Shown here: positions 47,105 to 57,195 of the stretch, in pieces | Layout: each line of letters opens with the position of its first letter | How positions within the stretch are numbered: the stretch's first letter is position 1 | NCBI GenBank assembly: GCA_963931865.1 | Contig: OZ007517.1 | Span: forward strand, 6,895,707 to 6,959,706 | DNA: 64,000 nucleotides | Direction of reading: 5' to 3' | DNA from: Axinella damicornis | Lineage: Eukaryota; Porifera; Demospongiae; Axinellida; Axinellidae | Made by a program: the position numbers and the translations under genes | The notes under the pieces: generated by a model | What the model saw: the letters and a program-made list of their open reading frames with translations, nothing else | Told to the model about the DNA's origin: nothing | Databases searched by the model: none

Positions 47105-47656
47105 TCATTGAGAAAAGATTTGCGGGTTTGCCAGTTCACTACACCTACTATTGCCACTAATGCTGCAATGTGACTTGGTGGTCTGAGAATAAGAACAAGA
47201 TAAGACTGGGATCAAGAAGATGAGTGAGTCCATAGCGATCGCTGTCATGCCACGTTCGGCAGCTCGCTTTGCTATCTGTGCCTTCTGTTTGGGAGTGAAG
47301 TAGTTGTATGTCACCTGCTTGCATAGGTACAGGTTCGTCCACCCTGCCATGCTGGATAGATCTATAGCTACTACCTGTGTCTTCACATTTTGACAGCCGT
47401 GATAGTCGAAAGAGGTACAGCCGTCCATACTGGACCATCCAGCTTTGGTAAAATGGAATGAGTATGCTGGAAAAGAGCGAACAGGGCCATCATCAGTACT
47501 CGGCATGTTGTGGTGTCCGTATCCGATACCTGCATGGTCACCACAGAAACACGAAATTTGCGAATGTTTTCTCCCACCAAAGAAACCTGCTATACAGTAT
47601 AGTAGTGATGTACAAATTGACCCATAAACTACTCCTATGTCCATGACATGTTGCAC
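47105..47656 (-). CDS. 183-residue open frame in duplication unit, copy C (doubtful gene)
   Basis: Nearly identical to the frame at 34572-35123 (begins MQHVMDIGVVYGSICTSLLY). The inverted-repeat-derived segment GFFGGRKHSQISCFCGDHAG and the YNYFTPKQKAQIAKRAAERG segment are both intact. Conservation with B only reflects recent duplication. Partly transposon sequence; may not be a real gene. Confidence 0.25.
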   Translation of the reverse strand: MQHVMDIGVVYGSICTSLLYCIAGFFGGRKHSQISCFCGDHAGIGYGHHNMPSTDDGPVRSFPAYSFHFTKAGWSSMDGCTSFDYHGCQNVKTQVVAIDLSSMAGWTNLYLCKQVTYNYFTPKQKAQIAKRAAERGMTAIAMDSLIFLIPVLSCSYSQTTKSHCSISGNSRCSELANPQIFSQ

Positions 47657-47950
47657 TAATCACCTTGGCTACACGTAACCACAACTGCTGGACTTACTAT
47701 TTGTAACATCTGCCAAGTGCTGGGATAGGCCTACAAGGTTTCATACAAGACTAAACGTTTTGGGAGGGATATTGGGAACCTGATACCCAAAAGCATGGTT
47801 GTGGTCTAGTTACTGGTCCAATAATATATATCATGTGCAATGTATAGAAGGCCATGCTTTCACCATGACTCACGATCAACAGGACGTGAGGGTAAGTTTC
47901 TGCCCCTTGAGCAGTAACAAGTTAGGTCACGCCTTTCTGTGTGCAAAGAC

Positions 47951-48447
47951 TTAACTCACTGTCCAGTTCCCGTAAGAGGATAGGATCCAATGAGCTGCTG
48001 GAGCATCTTCCACAGAGGTATTCTGTGATACCTTTGGAGGATTCATCGTTGACGTCCACATTGCTGCTAGCTGCTCATCAACACTAGAACCTGCAAGAGG
48101 TATCCTAGAGAGAAGAATGCAGTTAGAGTATCCCAGCATAGAATCTTTCAAGGGTTCCTGTAGCCTCGGTCCCCGGCTCTCTCCTCAGTGTTCCTGAGCC
48201 TGTGGCCACACTTTATGACCTTCAAAATATGTATAGTAATAATTATACCTGATACACGTCTGTTCTCAGTCCAATGTTCTCTTCACTATCAACAGAAATC
48301 GTTAGCAATGACTAGGACATAACTTGGATTACCTGGCTGTTAGCTGTTTGAGTTTCTCCCTTCACTGTGTCCTACCGCTCTCATGCCATACTGGAACACG
48401 GCTATTAGAATTGCCAGGGCTTGGAATAGGACCAACCTTTTCCTCAT
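47951..48447 (-). pseudogene. Signal-peptide exon and second exon, copy C
   Basis: ATG (complement of 48445-48447) opens MRKRLVLFQALAILIAVFQY. A TAA in the same frame follows before the donor. The second exon is open and ends at GTGAGT. Upstream sequence (CAGCTTCCACAGTCTGCACA) is intact here, unlike copy B where array 2 replaces it. Confidence 0.3.
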
Positions 48448-48449
48448 TC

Positions 48450-50108
48450 TCAGCTTCCACAGTCTGCACAGGCTGCAAATGAATATCAGTCAGACTGACA
48501 GTAGAATGTTAACATTGTGAGACATTGTGAGAGAAAAACATTGTTAACATTGTGAGAGAAAAAAAGAAAACAATAATTTCTACGGTAATTCAACCTACCG
48601 AAGTTGGGTTGCGTCCATCCCCATACCTAATAACCCACCTCCTATCCAATAAAAATATATTTATCCTTTTTGTCCAAACAAGGCACATTGTCATAGCTAT
48701 AGCTGAACATGACTCTTCCATAAACAACATGCAGTGACAAATTGCATGTGTTCTACACTCTAGATAGCTGCTACTTATTGTACTGGGTTCATACATAGCT
48801 GCAGCACCAGATCCAGCAAGGGATTATCTCTAGGGGTTAAGAATTAATTTTTATAAAGTGTACATGTGGGCACACAAAATGCGCATTCACATTGTGTGTA
48901 TCTAGTCATGCTTGCACGAGGTACACACATTCACACACACCATTCGTGAAAACTGGGAATTAAGCAGGCCCACCATACACACCACTTTTCTCAATGTAAT
49001 GTGTACCACACCCCTTTATCAATATGCTGGCACAGTATGCAGAATATTGAATATGCCAGTGGTGTCACTGGTGTGTATGTAACCACGGTAACTGGCATGA
49101 CCATTAAGATATTGAATATCAAACACCACGCATCCTCAGATATACTTGCCAGCCACGGATTGTATAGCCACTCCCTGATAAGCGCTGAATGCAACATATT
49201 CACTGCCTTATAAACAGTGGTTGTGGTTAGTCTTCGAGTAGCTATGTATACAGGTGTATACAAACCTTGTGACAGGGAAGTACAAATGTAGACAAGAATT
49301 GCTAGCTAACAGCTCTTGGGATCGGATTCAACATACTGTATTGCAAAAAATTAGCTAGGCATTAAACCTTCGCTGTGATGCATTATTTCTCAACTATCTG
49401 CCAGTCTGGACTTGAAGGGTGTGCTTTTGGTTGCTACTTTCTGTTTTGCGTGTCTGAGGAGACTAGGCCATTGTATTTTGTTCCTATAATTATTTGTTGA
49501 TCTTTTTGTGTAGCTATTGGGGGTTATTCGATTAACTTCGAAAATGGTGTTGCAAATGAAGCCATAGTTGTTGAGTGGGCAGTTACAAACCAAACAGCAG
49601 CATTTTATGCTCACTATCCGCTTTTCAGTCTCAGAGGCACTTGAAAAGCAATGAAGCCATAGTTGTTGAGTGGGTGGTTTCAAGCACCTCTACGACTTCG
49701 AAGTTGTGAAAAGCTATGGGGTCATGCACTGCTATGCTGTTTTGTGTGAAAACCGTCGTGAGAACTAGCCTGTCTAAAGACAGAAAAAGGAAAACAATTT
49801 TTGGTGGTTTCATGTTGGCAACTTTATGGTGTGGTACTTTGTGATGCTTTTTCGAACACTTGCAATTGGAGTCTTCTTGGGCAGGAAAACACTCAAAGAT
49901 GAATGGCAAGTTGTCATAAAGATTAAACTCTTGACCGTTTCCGAGATTTTGAAAGAAAGTTTTTTTATGATAGATAAGGCACGAAATAGTGTCTGTGAAT
50001 TGTGAAATGAACACAACATAATAATAATGAAACAATAATTATATGAACACAATTACACCAATACTGATCAATCCATCAATCCAGGTAGATAATGGTTCAT
50101 TGTGCTGT
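48450..50108 (+). other. Distal part of copy C, matched by inverted copy A and by D
   Basis: No gene recognised. 49540-50060 contains a dispersed sequence (GAAGCCATAGTTGTTGAGTG, GTGGTACTTTGTGATG, AAAACACTCAAAGATGAATG) also found at 52650-53050 and, inverted, at 1-370, which suggests an old mobile repeat. Confidence 0.5.
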
Positions 50109-50165
50109 TGATCGGTTCATATGTGCGTCATGAGGTATCGCTGGGTGCAAGGTTCTTGGTGATGC

Positions 50166-51403
50166 TCAGTGCTTGTGACACCTTCTGATGTGCCTCTTGA
50201 GGTAGTTGTATGTGGTATATATTTTGCCACAGATTTCACACTTATGGGGAATCTGTTGGTGAATCCTGAAATGCTCAGGAAGATACCTTTTGGGGAATGA
50301 CCTCCCACACCACTGGCACATGTATTTTTGGGGGCTGGTTTCATAAAGCTCTGATGCCTTTATCCCTTTCGCAATTTCTGTCACGGTTGTTGGTAACACC
50401 ATTTCATCCTCATCAGTGCCAGCTTCAGTGGATGCAGCTATGCCCGGTACAGCAGTGTCTTCTGGTTTACACGAGTCATCACTTACTGATCTTTGAACAC
50501 ACTTAAGAGATTTTGCATGAGACTTTGATTTCAAATGATTACGTAAGCTGGATTTACGTCCAAAGTGCTTGTGGCAGAGCTTGCACTGGAATGGCCTCTC
50601 CCCTGTGTGGAGTCGGTGGTGTGATTGCAGAAGTTCATATCAGGTGAACCTCGTGGGACAGAACTCACACAGGAATGGCTTCTCTCCTGAGTGTATCCTA
50701 AGATGACGTCTAAGAGTGCTACTTTGTCCGAAGCACTTGTGACAGAACTCACACTGGAATGGCTTCTCTCCTGTGTGGACTCGGCGGTGTGCTTGCAGAT
50801 AATAATAGCGGCTGAACCTCTTGTGGCAGAACTCACACAGGAATGGTTTTTCTCCAGTGTGTGTCCTAAGGTGATGGCAAAGAGTGCCACTTTGTACAAA
50901 GCACTTGTGACAGAACTCACACTGGAATGGCTTCTCTCCTGTGTGGACTCTCTGGTGTGATTGGTGAGATGCATACTGGGTGAACCTCTTGGGGCAGAAC
51001 TCACACTGGAATGGCCTCTCTCCTGTGTGGGCTCTGTGGTGTGATTGGAGATGTTGATATTGCGTGAACTTCTTGGGGCAGAAATCACACAGGAATGGTT
51101 TTTCGCCTGTGTGTATCTTAAGGTGACGTTTAAGATGGTTACTTTGTCCAAAGCGCTTGTGGCAAACTTCACACTGGAATGGTTTTTCTCCAGTGTGTAT
51201 CGTAAGGTGACGTCTAAGAGCGCTACTTAGTCCAAAGCACTTGTGACAGAACTCACACTGGAATGGCTTCTCTCCTGTGTGGACTCTGTGGAGGGATTGC
51301 ATACATCTTAGTTAGACTTCCTACTGCTGATTGTGCAACACGAAATCCCCCATGACAATTCAACCAGACTCTCTCCATGTGAGAGAACCTGGCCCTCGAG
51401 ACT

Positions 51404-51434
<31 letters not shown>

Positions 51435-51768
51435 ACGTCTAAAGTCCAGGACACATCTAGTTACTCTATGGTAGTGGTACTTACTTTGGTTTGGGTTCTG
51501 CTGTGTCACCTTCTCGTGCTCTCTTCCGTCTGTTGCTCTTTTCTAAACCACCAATCACTCGTATGCCGCTTGCACTCTCTTCTATACCTGTAGGTTCGCT
51601 TGAACTGGAAATGGAAACCGCTCTTCGCCCACGCTCCTTGCCATTGACCCACTTCTTGCTGTTGGTACTCTTGCCGGGCCGCTCCTTCATGCTCTTGCTG
51701 TGTACTTGTTGGGGACCTTCTGAAGTTTCACCAGTTCCACCGTGACCCATGATGATGGCTGCGCACAC
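50166..51768 (-). pseudogene. C2H2 zinc-finger protein gene interrupted by an in-frame TGA
   Basis: The main exon (about 51306 down to 50166) encodes tandem C2H2 fingers joined by HTGEKPF-type linkers: seven complete fingers, an eighth cut by TGA (50640-50642) after CEFCPTRFT, then, in the same frame, the rest of finger eight, a ninth (CKLCHKHFGRKSSLRNHLK), an acidic spacer (STEAGTDEDEMVLP) and two last fingers (CQWCGRSFP..., CEICGKIYT...). An upstream exon (51768-51483) encodes a polar N-terminus with a basic NRRKRAR cluster, a possible nuclear signal, ending at an AAACCAAA|GTAAGT donor. Joining to an acceptor at about 51306 keeps frame but that acceptor is weak. Such proteins usually bind DNA. 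The gene may be a young pseudogene, or the TGA may be a sequencing error or read through. The intron holds a 30-bp C tract. Confidence 0.7.
51405..51434. repeat. Poly-C tract (30 bp) in zinc-finger gene intron
   Basis: Uninterrupted C run between the two zinc-finger gene exons. Confidence 0.9.
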
Positions 51769-51886
51769 TATAGCGGCTAGAGACAGGAACGAAAAAAGTA
51801 GGACAATGGTTAATTGTACATGCTAAAATCGCGCAACATTGATTGACTTCCATATTCCAAGCTTTGGGCGCGGTCGTTAATTATTC

Positions 51887-52165
51887 ACAAGTAATAAAAA
51901 ACATTAAAAATGTAGCAGGATGTAGGGATACCAGAACGGCAAAAAGTAAGGAAACAAGAGGGATGATCGAACATAACAGTGAAGTATACAACCCCCCCTA
52001 CAGAGATCTTCTTCCATATCCATATATACATGTACAATGAAAAAAGATATGTAGGGGTGATTGTATACTTCACTGTTATGTTCGATCATCCCTCTTGTTT
52101 CCTTACTTTTTGCCGTTCTGGTATCCCTACATCCTGCTACATTTTTAATGTTTTTTATTACTTGT
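51887..52165. mobile_element. Long hairpin element: 105-bp inverted arms, 69-bp loop
   Basis: The left arm 51887-51991 (starts ACAAGTAATAAAAAACATTA) and the right arm 52061-52165 are complementary over their whole length as read by eye. The loop holds a second short stem (CCCCTACA / TGTAGGGG). Arm identity this high implies a recent insertion or maintenance by gene conversion. It is probably a MITE; no TSD was resolved. Confidence 0.7.
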
Positions 52166-52640
52166 TTATGTAATTTTTTTCGGCAGCAGGCGCATGTTTG
52201 AGCTGAAGTTTGCTGCAGAAGTCAGTGACCTCACAGGCACCTGGGCAGTAGGTGTCCTTGCCTTGGTATATGACTCGGGTATTACACTTCCAGCATTGGC
52301 TGAAGAATCAGGCCCGGGCATCTCAAGTCAACTGTTCCCTAGATGGATGACAAAGCCACTGAGATCTCCCTGTCTGAAGATCATGGCATAGGCAGTTTAT
52401 AGTAGGGACATTCATTATGGGTGTTGAGAGTTGAGATAGGCATTCACCCTGCTCACAGAATACAGTATAGGTAGCAATATAGCTAAATCATGCGTACAGG
52501 GACTAACCTCAGTCTTATAAAGAGTGCCTCGTTTGATTGACAACACAACTGTGACTGTCAACGCATCTTCCCCACTGTTTCTAATTCAGCGATCTTGAGT
52601 AATAATTACGTATCGTTACTAGGTGATCGTTTAAGTGCGC
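52166..52640. other. No recognisable gene
   Basis: A short open frame (52194-52391) has no family features I recognise. Otherwise AT-rich intergenic sequence. Confidence 0.4.
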
Positions 52641-52649
52641 ATGCGTACA

Positions 52650-53060
52650 AACGTGAAAATGGCGTGACAAACGAAGCCATAGTTATTGAGTGGGCAGCTG
52701 CATCGCCTGGTGAAGACTTGGAGGTAGCGAAAAAGCGATGGGACGTTGCACTGCTCGGTTGAAAATGCTGCTGTTTCGTGCGAAAATCATCGTGACAGAT
52801 TGAGGCAACGTTGAGCTAAGTTGTCTGAAGAAAGAAGAAAGAAGAAAGAAGAAAGAAAGAAAAACAATTTGCCCGTTTTGCGAGTACCTGGTGTGGTACT
52901 TTCGCGACGGTTTTTCGCGACGCGAGGAGTCTTGTTGGTCATGAAAACACTTGAAGATGAACGGTATGTGGTTATAAGGGTTTATAAGTGTACCGTTTCT
53001 GAGATTTGGAGAGATTCTTTTGTATTAGCATATATTGCGTGTACGTCGTATCCCTACATA
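52650..53060 (+). repeat. Diverged dispersed repeat, third copy
   Basis: Shares GAAGCCATAGTTATTGAGTG, GTGTGGTACTTTCGCGACG and AAAACACTTGAAGATGAACG with 49540-50060 and the inverted 1-370. It also includes a GAAAGAA microsatellite at 52831-52862. Probably an old mobile element; class unknown. Confidence 0.5.
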
Positions 53061-53099
53061 CAGAGTCTACCGACTCTGTGATAACTTCCGCATCACGCG

Positions 53100-53190
53100 A
53101 CCGTACCGTATCACGCGACCGTACCTTTAACCGTCGGGGGCCCCCGACGGTTAAAGGTAACCTAACGTAAAGGGGTATGTGCTACCTTAA
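53100..53190. mobile_element. Diverged relative of the TTAA palindromic MITE
   Basis: A perfect 38-bp palindrome (53122-53159) shares the core TTTAACCGTCGGGG with 1819-1928. The right half then continues AGGTAACCTAACG to GCTACCTTAA, parallel to the first element. The left half is replaced by a GTACCGTATCACGCGACC duplication. Confidence 0.55.
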
Positions 53191-53620
53191 GGTTACGGGA
53201 TACTCGTGCACACGCCGTGCGAAATGTATTGGGAAATCTATACTTAAGCTCGCTAACCAAAAATCTCGAGTACAAAGAGCGTGAGCAACATGATTCTGGC
53301 GGTGGAGGTGCGCTGTCACAAGGTGCAGGGCATGGCGGAAGCTTTTTTCGATAGGATAATCCCTGGCAAATTTATCTGCTGTCTCGCTCGAGAAAAGCGG
53401 TAAATACGGCTTTTTGGTGAACTAAACTGCTTGTTTTTGCACGGCTATACAGCGTATCGGTAAAAGCTTCCGTCATGCCCTGCACCTTGTGACAGCGCAC
53501 CTCCACAGCCAGAATCAAGTTGCTCACGCCGTTCGTACCAGAGATTTTTGGTTAGCGAGCTTAAGTATACATTTCCCAATATATTTCGCACGGCGCGCGC
53601 ACGAGTATCCCGTAACCTTA
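53188..53620. mobile_element. Foldback element with about 165-bp imperfect inverted arms
   Basis: The left arm starts TAAGGTTACGGGATACTCG and the right arm ends with its complement. The arms run through GCTCGCTAACCAAAAATCTC and CAAGGTGCAGGGCATG with scattered mismatches, leaving a loop of about 110 bp. It begins exactly where the TTAA-type element ends, so the two may be nested or one composite element. Confidence 0.6.
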
Positions 53621-53624
53621 TGCA

Positions 53625-54540
53625 TAATATATATATATATGCCTCCCGCGGGAAGCGGTAGTCGAGTGTGTGCATATATATATGCCTCCCGCGCCACTAT
53701 ATTGGTGGGGTGCTAGATTCTGAGTAATGGACATTGTGGGCTGCTAAAATTACTGCCATGGGGTGCTGGATTCCTGTCATTGTGGGCCCTTAAATATGGG
53801 ACCTCGGACCACGGTAATTCAGTAAGTCAGGGAGCTGATGTGTATATGAAATAGCATGGCTTGCAGTGTACTTTGGGATACATTGCATGAGCAATGCATT
53901 CAGGAAGGCAATATAGGTGAAGCTGAAGTACTGCAAGCAACAAACGCTGGGGTATCTTCAGGCAGATTTATCTCGCAGCCGTGGACAAAACAAAATCTGG
54001 GCGGAGGCCTGGGAATGAGGCTAAGGGTGAGAAGGCCTGGGAACGAGGCTAGGTAAGTAGTGATTCAAACAGCTGAACAGGTTATTAGCTATGATATGTG
54101 GCAGTTAAGCTTGTTTGACGGTGGAAGCAGAGGAGTGGAAATGCAGGTGTCCCAGGCCCATACCATTTTCGGTTATATGTATAGGGGGTAAATTTCCCAA
54201 TCTGGTCATCCACAGGGGGTGTATGTTTATTAAATGGAATAGCCCATTCCTGAGTCTGGAAAAAGAGGCTGGCATGCTGGTTCAAAATGGTGACTGCGCA
54301 TGCGCAGGATGTTCAACAATGACGACAAATCCACTGTCCATGAATGGAGACCAGAGACACGGTTTGGAACCGGCTTGAAAAGGGCAAAGTTCACTTTATT
54401 TAGCTTATAGGTAGGGACTATAATGACATGGGTCACTAGTCTGAAGGCCATTTACGTTTTGAGAAGGACTATATATCCCCAGAGAATAGACACGTGCGTA
54501 TGGGGTCATGAAGTGACTACTTTCGACCGTCGATGATGGT
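53625..54540. other. Repeat-rich, no gene recognised
   Basis: Two copies of ATATATATGCCTCCCGCG (53628-53648 and 53673-53692), then two adjacent fragments of the AGGCCTGGGAACGAGGCTA family (54013-54052). Short open frames show no recognisable domain. Confidence 0.5.
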
Positions 54541-54584
54541 CCTGGCTACGTGAGTAATCCGGTGCCGGGTAGCTCTCTGTGCAG

Positions 54585-55025
54585 AGCTGCTGCTCCCCGA
54601 TTGCGTCCGCTTCAGCTGCTGCTCCCCGCGCGATTGCATCGATCCGTTTCAACTGTCATGCTGCTGAGCTCCCGGCTTGCATCTGCTTCAGCTGCGGCTC
54701 GCCGCTGCTGCTCTCGATTGCATCCGTTTCAGCTGCTGCTCTCGATTGCATCCGTTTCAACTGCACTGCTTCACGATTGTGTCCGCTTCGGCTATTGCTC
54801 CCCGATTGCGTCCGCTTCAATTCTGCTCCCCAATGGCGTCCGCTTCGTCTGTAGTCTCGCTACTTCGTCTGCTGCTCCCCGATTGCGTCCGCTTCAATTC
54901 TGCTCCCCAATGGCGTCCGCTTCGTCTGTAGTCGCGCTACTTCGTCTGCTGCTCCCCGATTGCGTCCGCTTCAGCTGCTACTCCCCGATTGCGTCTGCTT
55001 CGGCTGCTGCTCCCCGCCAGCTGTT
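54585..55025. repeat. Tandem repeat of CTGCTCCCCGATTGCGTCCG type
   Basis: Repeats of variable length built from GCTGCTCCCCGATTGCGTCC and GCTTCAGCTG / GCTTCAATTCT; a 99-bp block is duplicated at about 54790-54960. Inverted relatives occur at 58862-58975 and 4865-4985. Open frames through it are serine- and leucine-rich artefacts of the repeat. Confidence 0.8.
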
Positions 55026-55029
55026 CTAG

Positions 55030-55155
55030 AAGATTCCAGCCATGTCCACTATTCTCGAAGATTCTACGCAGAGTTCTAGGTTCAGTAAATTGAAGTACGA
55101 AGGTCGCGCGTCACTATAGTCTAGTCCCGCCCCACGAACATCCCACTTCTGTTAC
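55030..55155 (-). repeat. Dispersed repeat, inverted copy
   Basis: The reverse complement (GAAGTGGGATGTTCGTGGGG, CGGGACTAGACTATAGTGACG, CGACCTTCGTAC) matches 58690-58800 and 11470-11560. In each case GCAGCAG-type tandem repeats or their remnants lie on the same side, except at COQ7 itself. Confidence 0.6.
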
Positions 55156-55319
55156 ACACAGACCTAGACAGACAGACGAACAGACACACACGCGGTTAAA
55201 ATCTTAATTGGGGCGAGCCTGAGCGAGCCCCACACTAGCGTGACTTCATTGCGCAGAGCGTGTGTATGCTTGCTTGCTTGGATCTTGCAAATACCGTAAA
55301 TTTTAAATCAGCGAATTTC

Positions 55320-56690
55320 CCTAACAATCAATCAATCAATCAATCAAAATTTTATGTCACTTGCATAAAAGCAACCAGCCTGGGGAGGCTTATGAGACAG
55401 GGTATTTATCAACATGATAATATTATGTGATATAATCGGATAGTTTACAAATGCATAAAAATTTTGTGGTTTGCAAGAATAATATAATATGATATACATG
55501 CTGTGGGATGTGCTGGGAGGTGTGGATACAGAGACAGCCTACATGAAGGACAGACAGCCTTCCACTGGCACCCCTCTCGGAATACCAGAGGACAGACTAC
55601 ATGAAGGACGGACAAGCCTTCCCCTGGCACCCCTCTCGGAGTACCAGAGGACAGACTACAAGTACGACGGACAAGCCTTCCCCTGGTGCCCCTCTCGGAG
55701 CACCAGAGGACAGACTACATGAAGGACAGACAAGCCTTCCCCTGGTGTACCCTTCTCGGGATGCCAGAGGACAGACTACATGTAGGACAGACGAAGCCTC
55801 CCCCTGGTGTACCCTTCTCGGGATGCCAGAGGACAGACTACATGTAGGACAGACGAAGCCTCCCCCTGGTGTACCCTTCTCGGGATGCCAGAGGACAGAC
55901 TACATGTAGGACAGACAAAGCCTTCCCCTGGTGTACCCTTCTCGGGATGCCAGAGGACAGACTACATGTAGGACAGACAAAGCCTCCCCCTGGTGTACCC
56001 TTCTCGGGATGCCAGAGGACAGACTACATGTAGGACAGACAAAGCCTCCCCCTGGTGTACCCTTCTCGGGATGCCAGAGGACAGACTACATGTAGGACAG
56101 ACAAAGCCTCCCCCTGGTGTACCCTTCTCGGGATGCCAGAGGACAGACAACATGTAGGACAGACAAAGCCTCCCCCTGGTGTACCCTTCTCGGGATGCCA
56201 GAGGACAGACTACATGTAGGACAGACAAAGCCTCCCCCTGGTGTACCCTTCTCGGGATGCCAGAGGACAGACTACATGTAGGACAGACAAAGCCTTCCCT
56301 TGGTGTACCCCTCTCGGAATGCCAGAGGACAGACTAACATATAGGACAGACAGGACAGACAAGGCTTCCCTGACACCCCTTTTGAGAGTACCACTGCTAT
56401 ATAGCAAGGAGTGCACATCGTTTGGTGTACATACAGAAAATGAGTTTACAAAGGTGTCTTGGTTGTTGGGACAGCTTTAGAATTGAGAGGGCTTTTTCAG
56501 TAGGATTCAAACACAGAAACTGGTTTCCCTCTATCCCACACATGACGTTGAAGAGGTCTGTCCTTTCATTTTGTAAGGCAGGGCAGTGCAGTAAAAAGTG
56601 TTCTTCATTCTCCACATCTAAGGAGCAGAGTTTACATAGCCTCTGTTGGAGAGGTCTAACGTCACAATAATATTCAAATTCAACAACGAG
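55320..56690 (-). mobile_element. 3' end of a non-LTR retrotransposon (truncated)
   Basis: The minus-strand frame ending at 56397 reads RLCKLCSLDVENEEHFLLHC, a CX2CX8HX4C zinc-knuckle motif known at the C-terminus of non-LTR reverse-transcriptase proteins, followed by about 55 residues to the stop. Downstream on the same strand come a 62-bp tandem repeat and then a (TTGA)n simple-repeat tail (complement of 55328-55347), a usual 3' terminus for such elements. No reverse-transcriptase core is present, consistent with 5' truncation. Confidence 0.6.
55535..56355. repeat. 62-bp tandem repeat (about 13 units)
   Basis: Unit contains GGACAGACTACATGTAGGAC, AGACAAAGCCTCCCCCTGGT and GTACCCTTCTCGGGATGCCA. 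The spacing between successive ACAGACTACATG is 62 bp (for example 55771 to 55833). Outer units are more diverged than inner ones. It lies between the retrotransposon ORF end and its (TTGA)n tail. Confidence 0.9.
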
Positions 56691-56699
56691 CTCTACGCA

Positions 56700-57136
56700 C
56701 CTCGATACGCCGGATGCAAGGAATCGTGAACCGTCTAGCTACCTGTTCGACAAGCGGTCTTCGCTGGGGTTGTTTGGGTCTGGGAACGAGACTATTCGGT
56801 CCCCGCTCTTGCAAGTACCATCGTTCGGCGGTGGCCGTTCGCCTCAGCCGGCGAGATACTGCAAGCGATCTTCGCTGGGGTTGTTTGGGTCTGGCCCGGG
56901 GAACGAGACTAGTTGGTGCTAGCCTCGGACTGCTTCAGCTACAAGCGCTAACCTGACTCACAGTTGCTGTGATGTACACGAGTGTATGTTTAGTGCCATA
57001 ATTTCTGTGGCCTATGCTCATTGCCCTGTCACAGTGGAGTCATGTGAATGCAACTGCTCCATGCATGTCCTGCGGCACGCGCATGCACTTCACTCAGGCT
57101 CGCCCCCCAATGTCCTGCATTCCACTAGTTTATTGA
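56700..57136. other. No gene; two fragments of a repeat
   Basis: TCTTCGCTGGGGTTGTTTGG followed by a GGGAACGAGACTA end occurs twice (about 56757-56802 and 56868-56912). A GGCTCGCCCCCC motif at 57107 matches the mobile-element end at 55213 and 6818. Confidence 0.5.
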
Positions 57137-57195
57137 TAGAGGGTGGCTTGGCTGGATGATTATTGTTGTTCACTTCAGTTTGTTAATTATTGCAG

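Larger units (their letters stand above)
44908..50108 (+). repeat. Segmental duplication copy C (longest copy)
   Basis: It begins TTCCCCTCATCTCTTCC after array 2, lacks about 55 bp that B has near 32365-32430, then follows B closely. It continues beyond B's break at the signal-peptide exon through about 50108, where it matches the inverted copy A down to position 1. It contains the hAT-like MITE, a 34-bp C tract and the 183-residue frame. A 30-bp local duplication of an ACATTGTGAGAGAAAAA sequence sits near 48510-48565. Confidence 0.9.

Noticed and set aside
50531..51172. Second overlapping frame in the zinc-finger region (serine/histidine-rich)
   Set aside because: Shadow of the zinc-finger repeat in another frame; no independent features.
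54550..55029. Serine/leucine/alanine-rich frames in the 54.6-55.0 kb tandem repeat
   Set aside because: Produced by the repeat composition; the same repeat occurs in other orientations elsewhere.
55601..56416. Frames on both strands across the 62-bp repeat
   Set aside because: 62 is not a multiple of three, but the unit has few stops; products differ by frame and show no domain.
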